A stretch of 64,000 nucleotides of DNA, taken from assembly GCF_900604345.1 (NCBI RefSeq), contig NZ_LR026983.1, positions 124,001 to 188,000 of the forward strand, given 5' to 3'. The notes beneath the pieces were generated by a model. The model worked only from the letters and a program-made list of their open reading frames with translations. It did no database searches and had not been told where the DNA came from. The stretch is from Maliibacterium massiliense. GTDB lineage: Bacteria; Bacillota; Clostridia; Christensenellales; Maliibacteriaceae. How positions within the stretch are numbered: position 1 is the first letter of the stretch; every line of letters starts with the position of its first letter. The position numbers and the translations under genes are program-made. Of the stretch, positions 52,702-61,200 are shown piece after piece.

Positions 52702-53076
52702 ATGAACATCATCATCAGCAACGCCAGTGATAAGCCCATCTATGAGCAGATCACCAACCAGATCAAACAGGCCATCATCGCAGGAGAGCTTCGGGCAGGC
52801 AGCGCGCTGCCCAGCATGCGCCTGCTTGCCAAGGAGCTGCGCATCAGCGTAATCACCACAAAGCGCGCCTACCAGGAGCTGGAGCGCGACGGGTTCATTG
52901 AAACCGTCACAGGCAAGGGCAGCTTTGTATCGGCCACCAATACCGCATTTATCCGCGAGGAGCATCTGCGCCAGATCGAACAGCACCTGCAGCAGGCAGC
53001 CGCGCTTGCACACACGGGCGGCATCTCCTGCAAGGAGCTGCAGGACATCCTCGCGCTGCTGTACGAAGGAGAGTGA
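52702..53076 (+). CDS. GntR-family regulator, YtrA subfamily
   Basis: 124 residues: an N-terminal winged helix (P-I-Y-E-Q-I-T-N-Q-I-K-Q-A-I, then L-P-S-M-R-L-L-A-K-E-L-R-I-S and T-T-K-R-A-Y-Q-E-L-E-R-D-G-F-I) and a short C-terminal dimerisation helix, as in YtrA. YtrA-type regulators usually control adjacent ABC exporters and respond to cell-envelope drugs. AGGGGG before the ATG at 52702. It ends nine bases before the ATPase gene and shares its operator-containing promoter. Confidence 0.9.
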   Translation: MNIIISNASDKPIYEQITNQIKQAIIAGELRAGSALPSMRLLAKELRISVITTKRAYQELERDGFIETVTGKGSFVSATNTAFIREEHLRQIEQHLQQAAALAHTGGISCKELQDILALLYEGE

Positions 53077-53085
53077 CGCATCATC

Positions 53086-53943
53086 ATGGACGCCATCAAT
53101 GTGCAGGACCTGTGTAAAACCTATGCGGGCTTTACACTGAACAACATCTCCATGCGCCTGCCCATGGGCAGCATCATGGGCTTTATCGGGGAAAACGGCG
53201 CGGGTAAGACCACCACCATCGCATCGATGCTGGGCCTCATCTCGTCCAAAAGCAGACGTCTGGAGCTGCTGGGCGAGCCCGCAGGCGCTGACAACCGCGC
53301 GCTGCGCGAGCGCATCGGCGTGGTGTTTGACGATTGCCGCTTCCCCGAGGAGCTGCGCGTGCGCGATATCAACCGTTTTATGGGCAGGATATACGCCCGC
53401 TGGGACGCGGACGCCTTTGGCAAGCACACCAAACGCTTCAGCCTGCCGGAGAACAAGCCCATCAAAACCTTTTCCAAGGGCATGAAGACCAAGCTTTCCA
53501 TCGCCGCGGCCATGTCGCACCACGCCGAGCTGCTGCTACTCGACGAGGCGACAAGCGGCCTGGATCCCGTCGCCCGCGACGAGCTGCTGGAGATGCTGCA
53601 GGCCTTTATCGAGGACGAGCGCCACGCGGTGCTGCTCTCCTCCCATATCACGAGCGATTTGGATAAGATCGCCGACTACATCACGTTCATCCACGAGGGC
53701 AACCTGATCTTTTCCCAGTCGCGCGACGCGCTGAGCGATAACATGGGCATACTAAAATGCAGTCCGCAGGAGCTTGCGGGCGTGGACGCAGGTGTCGTGC
53801 TGCGCGTGCGCAGGAGCGCTTTTTCCACAGAGGCCCTCATCACCGATCGGGCGGGCTTCCTGCGCCGCCACCCCGGCGCCGTGGTGGACCCCGTGACGCT
53901 GGAAGAAATCATGCTTTTTTATGTGCGAGGTGACAGACAATGA
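53086..53943 (+). CDS. ABC transporter ATP-binding protein
   Basis: 285-residue ATPase of the YtrB/multidrug type. Walker A G-E-N-G-A-G-K-T-T, signature F-S-K-G-M-K-T-K-L (the divergent form seen in bacterial ABC-2 exporters), Walker B L-L-L-L-D-E-A-T-S-G-L-D-P, and H-switch S-S-H-I-T. A C-terminal domain follows at 210. Its stop overlaps the permease ATG (ATGA). Substrate unknown; export of an antimicrobial or lipid is likely for this class. Confidence 0.9.
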   Translation: MDAINVQDLCKTYAGFTLNNISMRLPMGSIMGFIGENGAGKTTTIASMLGLISSKSRRLELLGEPAGADNRALRERIGVVFDDCRFPEELRVRDINRFMGRIYARWDADAFGKHTKRFSLPENKPIKTFSKGMKTKLSIAAAMSHHAELLLLDEATSGLDPVARDELLEMLQAFIEDERHAVLLSSHITSDLDKIADYITFIHEGNLIFSQSRDALSDNMGILKCSPQELAGVDAGVVLRVRRSAFSTEALITDRAGFLRRHPGAVVDPVTLEEIMLFYVRGDRQ

Positions 53944-54584
53944 CAGGGCTTCTTCTCAAAGACCTCTACAACCTGCGCAAATCGCTGCGCACCATCGGCC
54001 TGCTTATAGTCGTGTACGCGGCCATCTTCATCCATCAGGGCGTGGACTTTCTGCAGCCGCTGCTCATCCTTTTGTGCAGCATGATGGTGATCACCTCCTT
54101 CAGCTACGACAGCCAGTGCAAGTGGGACGGCTACGCCATGGCCATGCCCCTTTCCCGCGGCCAGATGGTGGGCGCGAAATACCTGCTGCTGCTGTTTTTT
54201 TGCCTGCTGGGCGGTGCGGCCGCCCTGGGCGTGGGCGCGCTGAGCGGTGCGCTGGGGCAGCCGGTGAACTGGCCCGAACAGTTGACGTTTGTGGCGCTGC
54301 TGCTGTGTGTTGCCATCATCTTCAGCAGCATTGCGCTGCCGCTGCTCTACAAATTTGGCGCGGAGCGGGCGCGCCTGCTGCTGGTTATGTGCTACCTGCT
54401 TCCCATAGCCGCGATCATGCTGCTTGGCAAAATCCTGCCCGCATACGTGCTGGAGGCGCTGCACGGCCCGATGGATTACATCAACCAGAACATCACGTGG
54501 CTGCTGCCCGCCGCCAGCGCGGTGGCGCTGGCGATCTCCTACGCCTGTGCGCTGGCCATCTTCCGCAAAAAGGAACTACAGTAG
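53940..54584 (+). CDS. ABC-2 type permease
   Basis: 214 residues with six membrane helices and no large extracytoplasmic domain, similar to the small ABC-2 permeases paired with YtrB-like ATPases. It begins M-T-G-L-L-L-K-D-L-Y-N-L-R-K and contains S-Y-D-S-Q-C-K-W-D-G-Y-A-M-A-M-P-L-S-R, a pattern of that family. Translationally coupled to the ATPase; a dimer of each would form the exporter. Confidence 0.87.
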   Translation: MTGLLLKDLYNLRKSLRTIGLLIVVYAAIFIHQGVDFLQPLLILLCSMMVITSFSYDSQCKWDGYAMAMPLSRGQMVGAKYLLLLFFCLLGGAAALGVGALSGALGQPVNWPEQLTFVALLLCVAIIFSSIALPLLYKFGAERARLLLVMCYLLPIAAIMLLGKILPAYVLEALHGPMDYINQNITWLLPAASAVALAISYACALAIFRKKELQ

Positions 54585-54596
54585 CATACGCCGTTA

Positions 54597-54638
54597 AAAG
54601 GGAGCGTGGTAAGCGGTGCTTACCACGCCCCCTTTTTT
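54597..54638 (+). terminator. Terminator of the GntR-ABC operon
   Basis: GCGTGGTAAGC / GCTTACCACGC perfect stem extended by GGGA/CCCC, three-base loop, TTTTTT. Confidence 0.92.
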
Positions 54639-54688
54639 GCCCGGGCCATAACCGTTGTATTGCAGGGGCAAAACGTGCTATAGCCGTT

Positions 54689-55176
54689 TTACAAGCATGT
54701 AAACAGGAACTCCCCCGCCCAGTCAAAGTCGCCGCTGCGCTCCACACACGCCGGCCAGTGTGCGCACCAGCGCGGCACCTGTGGGCGCTCCACGCGGTCC
54801 AGGCTGGGCGTATAGGGCTTGATGTCCAGCAACGGGCTTGCGTCGTCCGCGTCCACGTACGCAAGGCCTATGACACCGCGTTGCGCGTCGATATACGTGA
54901 CGCGCGCGCAGGTGATGCCGATGGGATTGGGCCGCGCGGGCGATCGCGTGGCAAAGGTACCGAGCGTGTCGGGCGCGCTCCGATATGGCTTGCGCTCCAT
55001 CAGCCTGCCGCGCGAGCGCGCATTGTCGCATCCGTCAAACCACCAGAGCAACTGAACATGGTCAAAGCCTCCAGCCCCTGTAGCGCGGGTATGTACTGTG
55101 GCAGCAGCGCCGCGCAGTAGCCCTGTGCGTCCGCGTGCAGCACGCCGATCTGTGTAAGTGTGTATGGTTCCATCAT
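54689..55176 (-). pseudogene. trmO: TrmO-type tRNA methyltransferase broken by a single-base shift
   Basis: TrmO methylates N6-threonylcarbamoyl-A37 of tRNA using S-adenosylmethionine. From the ATG at 55176 (after GAGAGGT) the frame reads M-M-E-P-Y-T-L-T-Q-I-G-V-L to L-Q-G-L-E-A, then diverges and stops. One base later the expected continuation F-D-H-V-Q-L-L-W-W-F-D-G-C is in another frame, with F-A-T-R-S-P-A-R-P-N-P-I-G-I-T and L-L-D-I-K-P-Y-T-P downstream. Restoring one base near 55068 (GAGGC-TTT) joins them into one intact protein of about 162 residues. Either a true inactivating deletion or an assembly error; programmed frameshifting is unlikely as no slippery site is seen. Confidence 0.82.
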
Positions 55177-55220
55177 ATTGTAACCTCTCTTGTCGCTCTA
55201 TTTACGGTACCGTGCCTTCC

Positions 55221-55248
55221 AGTATAGCGATAGATAGGGATACTACAA
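55221..55248 (-). promoter_or_regulatory. Promoter of trmO
   Basis: TTGTAG (55243-55248), 16 bases, TATACT (55221-55226), about 40 bases before the ATG. The promoter looks intact even though the gene is broken. Confidence 0.55.
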
Positions 55249-55567
55249 GCGTTTTGCCAGAAAAGATATATGCAAAACTGCCGCGGTGCGCCATCAAAGG
55301 AAGCCTGTGCGGCGCAGAGGCCTGCGAAAAAGGCGCGTGCCCCGCCTGTTTGCGGTAGCTACGCGTCTATCTGATACCCTTATGCCGCCCTGGCGGGCGT
55401 TATCCGTTATCTTCGGGTCGCCATGCGGGACAGGAAAAAAACGCCCTTGTCTCCCGGGGCATCAACCCGCCAAAGGGGCGCCGCCTGATCCCCGCCACGC
55501 GCGTTTCGCTGACCCATACGGTTTGCCTGCACTTGGTCGCCCGCCTGTTTGCAGCGCGCTCTTCCGC
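55249..55567. other. Gene-less stretch of about 320 bases
   Basis: Between the trmO promoter and the end of the TSUP transporter gene. No coding frame with a ribosome site and no recognisable RNA was seen. Confidence 0.4.
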
Positions 55568-56341
55568 CTATCCCCAGAATTTGACGATCACCATCGCCGC
55601 GCCCAGCACGCTCAGCACCACGCCGGTGACGCGGTTGAGTTTTTTGGGTGTGGACTTGTTGGCAAACAGCGCCGCCACGCGTGCCCCTGCCAGCGTGGCC
55701 ACCACGCACACGATAAGCGCCGTCATATCGGGCAGCCCGCCGATGAGCATATGCGACAAGGCGCCGGTAAACGCGGTAAATGCCATGATGAACACGCTGG
55801 TGCCCACGGCGGTCTTGAGCTCATAGCCCAGCACGCTTGTGAGGATCAGCAGCAGCATCATGCCCCCGCCCGCCCCGATAAAGCCGCAGATAAAGCCGAT
55901 CAGCACGCCGCAGAGCAGCGACTGTACTACCTTTTGCCTGGCGCTCTTTTGCGCCAGCGCCTCCTTGGTAGTCATCACCGGGCGCACAATGAACTTCAGG
56001 CCCAGCAGCAGCGTCATAAACACTGAAAAGCCGCCCATCATGGTGTTTGGCACCAGGGATGCGACATAGCTGCCCACCAGGGTGAACACAAGCACGCTGG
56101 CCAGCATCACCAGCCCGTTTTTAATATCCAGATTCCCATGCCTGCCGTACGTGTAGGCCGAGATGGCCGAGGCCAGCACGTCGGATGCCAGCGCGATGCC
56201 CACCGCCGCATAGGCGTCAAAGCCCAGAAAGGTGATGAGCATCGGCGAGATGACGGCCGCTGCGGAAAGCCCCGCAAGGCCGGTGCCGATGCCGGCACCC
56301 AGCCCCGCGATGATGTAGATGACGATTGCAAATATGTCCAT
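55568..56341 (-). CDS. TSUP (TauE/SafE) family membrane transporter
   Basis: 257 residues with about eight membrane helices. Repeated family motif G-L-G-A-G-I-G-T-G-L-A-G-L-S and F-I-C-G-F-I-G-A-G-G-G-M-M are present, one in each half. TSUP proteins move sulfur oxyanions or organic sulfonates, but substrates vary; no sulfur genes adjoin it. ATG at 56341 after AAGGGGAG. It is the second gene of a MarR-led operon, so expression is probably ligand-controlled. Confidence 0.87.
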   Translation of the reverse strand: MDIFAIVIYIIAGLGAGIGTGLAGLSAAAVISPMLITFLGFDAYAAVGIALASDVLASAISAYTYGRHGNLDIKNGLVMLASVLVFTLVGSYVASLVPNTMMGGFSVFMTLLLGLKFIVRPVMTTKEALAQKSARQKVVQSLLCGVLIGFICGFIGAGGGMMLLLILTSVLGYELKTAVGTSVFIMAFTAFTGALSHMLIGGLPDMTALIVCVVATLAGARVAALFANKSTPKKLNRVTGVVLSVLGAAMVIVKFWG

Positions 56342-56377
56342 TTCCCCACTCCCCTTACGTGGCAAGTTCCTGCCCGA

Positions 56378-56794
56378 TCATACGCGCTGGGCCACGCGGC
56401 GCAACATCTGCGCAAACTGCGCGCGCTCCGGCGGGCTGAAGTCCACAAAGAGCGCCTCGAAAAACGCGCGCTGCATCCGTTGCCCCTCCGCAACCACGCC
56501 CCCCGCCGCAGCTGTCACGGATAGGCGCATGCAGCGCTTGTCCGTCACATCGGGCGCGGCGTCCAGATAGCCGCGCGCCAACAGCGCCGATACCCCCTGC
56601 GAGACGTGCGATTTGGTCAGGTTGCGCAGCGCGACGATGTCCCTGGCAGTGTCGCACGCGGGGTTGTTCGCCAGAAAGAGCAGAATCTCCAGCTCAATGC
56701 GGTGCATCCCGTGCACATCGGCAATCTGCTGGCACTGGCGCTGGTAGCGCCTGCGCAGGCGCTGCGCGGTCGCGAGCAGTTCCATCGTCTCCAA
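56378..56794 (-). CDS. MarR-family regulator of the TSUP operon
   Basis: 138 residues; the recognition region shows T-A-R-D-I-V-A-L-R-N-L-T-K-S-H-V-S-Q-G-V-S-A-L, L-A-R-G-Y-L-D, and wing D-V-T-D-K-R-C-M-R-L. The TTG at 56794 is eight bases after GGGGGAG; an ATG three codons later is the alternative. It shares the promoter with the TSUP transporter gene 36 bases downstream. The palindrome at its promoter argues for autorepression. Confidence 0.85.
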   Translation of the reverse strand: METMELLATAQRLRRRYQRQCQQIADVHGMHRIELEILLFLANNPACDTARDIVALRNLTKSHVSQGVSALLARGYLDAAPDVTDKRCMRLSVTAAAGGVVAEGQRMQRAFFEALFVDFSPPERAQFAQMLRRVAQRV

Positions 56795-56834
56795 GCGCTT
56801 TCTCCCCCAATCCTGCGTACTTCCAAGAGCACAT

Positions 56835-56880
56835 TAGTTCAAAACAGAACTATTTTAACAGAGTGCAGGATGCCTGTCAA
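56835..56880 (-). promoter_or_regulatory. Promoter with MarR operator (TAGTTC-N6-GAACTA)
   Basis: Perfect TTGACA (56875-56880), 17 bases, TAAAAT (56852-56857). The perfect inverted repeat TAGTTC (56835-56840) / GAACTA (56847-56852) starts in the -10 and covers the transcript start. Confidence 0.8.
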
Positions 56881-57397
56881 CAAGAGGGTTATTTTGTAAA
56901 AACGCGTGCTGCCTGCAACTGCCTGCGGATCGCCGCACGCACGTTGCAAGCCCTCTGTGCGCGTACAAAAGCGCGGCATGCAGGGCGGCCTGCGCGATGC
57001 GGCAAATTCCTTTGTGCGCGCCAGGGAACAGGCATTGGGGTAAAAGTACAACACCGCCCATCCCACGCTATGTCACGTAGGGGTGTCGCTGCGCGCGGTC
57101 CATCGTGCATGGCCCCCCGCATGCGTCAGCGTCTGTGCAGGCGCGCGGCACAGCGCTTTTCGAGCGGTTTGGCGCGTATCCCTGTGCCTGCTGCACGGGC
57201 ATGCTGGCAACGGTGCCCGTGGGCTGCCGCGTCCCGCGCGGTTGCGTTGCATCGTAGGGATGCGCAAGCGCCCCCCACGCACCTGTCTGCATACCGCATA
57301 TGCCAGTGCGGGTGCGTGGCGGGGTTTTTGCGACATTTGTACAGGGGCAGCATACGCGCTCGCCGGTCGGGGGCGCCCTGCGCATTTGCAAACAAAA
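56881..57397. other. Gene-less stretch of about 515 bases
   Basis: Very GC-rich. Several frames are open on both strands, but none has a ribosome site or a recognisable product; they are by-products of GC bias. No RNA structure seen. Confidence 0.4.
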
Positions 57398-57430
57398 CAA
57401 AAAGAGGCGCCGACGTGCGCCTCTTTTTTG
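57398..57430 (-). terminator. Terminator downstream of the acetyltransferase
   Basis: AAAGAGGCGC / GCGCCTCTTT perfect 10-bp stem, six-base loop, T-rich on both strands. Confidence 0.85.
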
Positions 57431-57458
57431 GTTGAAAGCTGTCCTAGACGTATGCGGA

Positions 57459-58115
57459 TCATCCGCGCAGGCGTTGCACCGCTTCCGCCAGCGCCTGCGC
57501 GTCTGCGGATTGGATGACGGGCAGCAGCGCCTGGATCTGCGGCTGTGGCAGATCCCACCAGCGAAGCTGCTGGAGCAGCGAAACCGTCTGCGCATCAAAG
57601 CGCCTGCGGATGGGCTTGGCAGGGACGCCACCCACAATGGTGTAGGGCGCGACATCCCGGGTGACCACGGCCCGCGCCGCGACAATCGCGCCGTCGCCAA
57701 TGTGCACGCCGGAGAGGATCACGGCCTCGTAGCCGATCCACACGTCGTTTCCAATGACGATATCCCCCCTGTTGTCCCAGGCCGTGGCAACCTGCGATGC
57801 GGGCAGATCCCACGCCTCATAAAAGAGCGGGAACGGGTAGGTTGAAAGCGAACCCAGCGCGTGGTTGGCGCTGGTAAAGAGAAACCTGGCGCCGCAGGCG
57901 ATGGAGCAAAACTTGCCGATGATCAGCCGGTCCCCGTTGATGGGATAGTGGTACAGCACGTTGTTGTGGGCAAAGTCCACGGGATCGTGCACAAAGTCGT
58001 TGTACATGGTATAGGCGCCGACCGAGATGTTGGGATTTTGAACCACCGCGTCCAAATAGACCGTATGGCGGTCGCCTACGCGTGGGTAAATGGTTTTTTC
58101 TGCCGGAATAGACAT
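57459..58115 (-). CDS. Vat/CatB-type xenobiotic O-acetyltransferase
   Basis: 218-residue left-handed beta-helix (hexapeptide repeat) acetyltransferase. N-A-N-H-like catalytic loop T-S-A-N-H85[10 protein letters not shown] matches the Vat and CatB enzymes, which acetylate streptogramin A or chloramphenicol with acetyl-Co[18 protein letters not shown] and [12 protein letters not shown] forms the coil repeats, and [14 protein letters not shown] is the conserved end. GGAGG before the ATG overlaps the end of a 19-codon leader. Substrate is inferred; hexapeptide enzymes for other acceptors look similar. Confidence 0.87.
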   Translation of the reverse strand: MSIPAEKTIYPRVGDRHTVYLDAVVQNPNISVGAYTMYNDFVHDPVDFAHNNVLYHYPINGDRLIIGKFCSIACGARFLFTSANHALGSLSTYPFPLFYEAWDLPASQVATAWDNRGDIVIGNDVWIGYEAVILSGVHIGDGAIVAARAVVTRDVAPYTIVGGVPAKPIRRRFDAQTVSLLQQLRWWDLPQPQIQALLPVIQSADAQALAEAVQRLRG

Positions 58116-58162
58116 GGAATCCTCCTACATGGATATCAGGTGTATTGCGTTGCTATTCCGGC
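58102..58162 (-). promoter_or_regulatory. 10-bp inverted repeat linking leader peptide and acetyltransferase start
   Basis: On the minus strand GCCGGAATAG (58162-58153, in leader codons 8-11) is the exact complement of CTATTCCGGC (58111-58102, acetyltransferase codons 2-5). The 41-base loop contains the leader stop, the GGAGG site and the start codon. A ribosome paused in the leader would open the stem. This matches the logic of translational attenuators in cat and erm genes. Confidence 0.65.
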
Positions 58163-58184
58163 GCAGGACAATGCAGCGTTTCAT
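58125..58184 (-). CDS. 19-residue leader peptide of the acetyltransferase
   Basis: ATG (58184) to TAG (58125), encoding MKRCIVLRRNSNAIHLISM. A GGAAGGTGGG site lies just upstream. The stop TAG runs directly into the GGAGG of the acetyltransferase, nine bases before its ATG. Basic and hydrophobic leader peptides of this size precede many drug-inducible resistance genes. Confidence 0.6.
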   Translation of the reverse strand: MKRCIVLRRNSNAIHLISM

Positions 58185-58242
58185 ACTTACCCACCTTCCT
58201 TTTCCCTCCATGATACACCACACAGGCGCAGATGGGAAACGC

Positions 58243-61200
58243 TCATTCCACGCTTTTAAGCGCCTCCACCATGTCGATGCGGTTGAGCGTGCGGTTGGTC
58301 AGCAGGTTGACCGCCAGCGCAAAGGCGAGGGAGAGCGCCGCGGCAAGGAAGTAGCTCTGCGGATGGATGGACACCGCAAAGTAGATAGAGGGCATCTTGA
58401 GCACGTACGTCAGGCAGCTGCTCAGGCCCCAGCCAGCCGGCAGGCCCAACGCAATGCCAAGCAGGGTCAGTATAAGCGTCTCCTTATTGACGTAGCGGTG
58501 GGTCTCCCTGTCAAAAAAGCCCAGCACCTTGATGGTGGCAAGCTCGCGCACGCGCTCGGAGATATTGGTGGTGGAAAGCGTAAAGAGCACGACGAACGCA
58601 AGACCCGCCGCCATGACGATGATAATGTACACCACCGCGTTGATCAGTGAAAACGCGCTGTAAAAGTCCCGCTTGAGCGCCTGGGTGCTGACGCTGGAGC
58701 GAATGATGTCCTCCCTGCCCAGCGCATCGGCATAGGCGGCCTGGTTTGCACAGGCATCCGACAGGTGCGCGTACACGCCGTTGGGCGCAAAGGATGTAAA
58801 GGCGTTTTCGTAGACGCGCTGGGTCATGTAGACCGCGTTGCCCAGGTAGTTGCGCACAATGCCCGCAACCGGCATCTGCCGCTGCTCCAGCAGCGCGTTC
58901 TGTACAAAGACGCCCTCCCCCGTGCCAAAGCCCAGCACCTGCGCGGCGTTCTGCGTGACGTAGATGCCGTCATCCGCCAGCGCCACCTGCGCGCCGTGCG
59001 CATCCTTTAGATGAATATAGCGCGCAAGCGACACGCCCTCGGGCACCACGACCAGCTGCACGGATTCGCTGTCCCCCTGCGCGTTTTTCAGCTTGACCAT
59101 CTCCAGCTGGACGTTGATAAAGTCCGCAACATTTGCATCATTCTGCAAAAGCGCGCACATCTGGTCGTTATCCTCGGGCGCGCAGCCCACCATCAGGTCG
59201 TACTGGTAGGTCTGTTCGTACTGGCGGGGCATCAGATCAGCCACGGAGTTTTTAATGGCAAACCCACAGAGCAGCAGCGCCGTGCAGCCCATGATGCCCG
59301 CCACCGTCATAAACAGCCGCTTTTTGTAGCGGAACAGGTTGCGTGCGGTGACCTTGTTGAGGAAGGACAGCCGGTTCCAGAGCAAGGGGATGCGCTCTAA
59401 AAATACACGCGAGCCTGCGCGCGGCGCGCGCGGGCGCATCAACACCGCGGGCATCTGCTTCAGCTCGGCGCGGCATGCAAGCACGGTTGCCCCCACGATG
59501 CCGAGCATAAACAGCAGTATGGCGCCCACGCCGCGCCCCAGCTGGAACGCCAGCTGGTATGCGGGCAGCTGGTAGAGCGTGCGGAAGATGGTAAAGACAA
59601 ACTTTGGCAGCAGGATAAACCCGCAGATATCGCCCAGCACGCCGCCGATCAGGCAGGCGGCAAAGGCGTAGAGCAGGTATTTGGCCAGGATCTCCCTGTC
59701 GGTAAACCCCAGCGCCTTATAGGTGCCGATGAGCGCGCGTTCCTCCTCCACCATGCGCGTGATGGTGGTCAAGCTGATGAGGATCGCCACCACGAAAAAC
59801 ACGACGGGAAAGGCCGTGCCCACCGCCTCGATGGAAGCGGCGTCGCTCTGCACGTTGACGTAGCCGCTGAGGCTGGTTCTGTCCTGCACGTACCACTGGG
59901 TCATGTCGATGTCCGCAATCTCTTTGCGCGCGTCCTGCAGCTTCTGCTGCGCGTCAGCGCGCGTCTCTTCAAAGGTGCGCTTCTCCTCATCCAGCGCACT
60001 TTGTCCCTCCTCCAGCTCCCGCTGGCTGTCCTGCAGCGTCCTTTTGCCGTCGGCAATCTGCCGCCGCGCGGCGGCCTGCTCGCCCTGCAGGGTGCGCGCG
60101 CCTGCATCAAGCTGGGCGCGGCTCTCCTTTAAGGTGCCGCACCCCTGCTCTAGCTGGCGTCTGCCCTCTTTGAGCGCCGCTTCTTGCGAGGCGATCTGTT
60201 CCCATGCCGCCTTAAAGGTCGCCTCCGTCTTCGCCTGCTGCTGGGCGAGTGCTTCGAGCTGGCCCTGTACGACGTCCTGCGCCGCCTCCAGCTGGCCTAA
60301 TCCCAGCGCAAGCTTCGGCAGCGTTTCCTCAAGCGTGTCAAGCGCCCCGCGCTGCGCCAGCAGCGCCTCCCGCCTGGCCGCGTCCTGCGGCGCCTGTAGA
60401 TCCAGCGCGGCAATCGCCGCGTCCAGCTGCGCCCTTGCCCCCTGCAGCACAGGCGCAAGGGCATCGAAGAAGGCCTGCTGATGCGGGGCCAGCGCTTCGG
60501 GCAGCGCCTGTGTCGCCTGCTGCACGTCCGCTTGTACCTGCGCAAGCTGCCGCGCCGCATCCGCATACGCCGCGGTATCTGGCGCAAGCTGGGCCATCTG
60601 CTGCTGGAGTGCGCGCGCCTGCGCATCCCCTTGCGCAATGGGCAGGGCGGCCTGCTTTGCGGCGGCCGTCCAGCTTTCCCACGCCTGCGCGGGCCATAGC
60701 GGCCCGAAGGGGGCCGAAAGGTCGTCGCACTGCGCCATAAGCGCCCCGTGCTGCTGCGCGCACTGCGTTTGTTGCTGCTCCAGTTGCGCGCGCGCATCCT
60801 GCAGCGCGCCCTTAGCCTGCGCTTCCTGCTGGGCAAGTTCCTCCTTGCCCTGCGCCAGCTGCGCCGCCCCTTGCGCCAACTGCGCCTCCTGCTGGGCAAG
60901 CGCGCGCTCCCCCTGCGCAACGGAGGCGTAGCCATCGTTGATCGTCCGCCATGCCTGCTGGAACTGCGCGCCCGCCATGCGCTCATTTTGCGCAAGCGCG
61001 CGGCCGCCCTCCTCCACCTGTCGCTGCCCGTCATCCAGCTTGGCCTGCGCGTCGGCAAGCTGCGTATCTGCCTGGGCAAATTCCCCATCCATCTGGCGCT
61101 GCGCGTCGTCCACCTTGGCGGTGGCATCACCCACCACCGCCACATAGCGCGCACGTTCACGCTGCTGTTTGATCTGGCCTTCAATGGCGTCGATCACTCC

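Noticed and set aside
54689..55051. The C-terminal trmO frame as a complete small gene
   Set aside because: It would start inside the conserved L-L-W-W-F motif; the missing N-terminal half is present one base out of frame just upstream.
55158..55358. 66-codon plus-strand frame over the trmO promoter
   Set aside because: No ribosome site; it covers a recognisable promoter and the start of trmO on the other strand.
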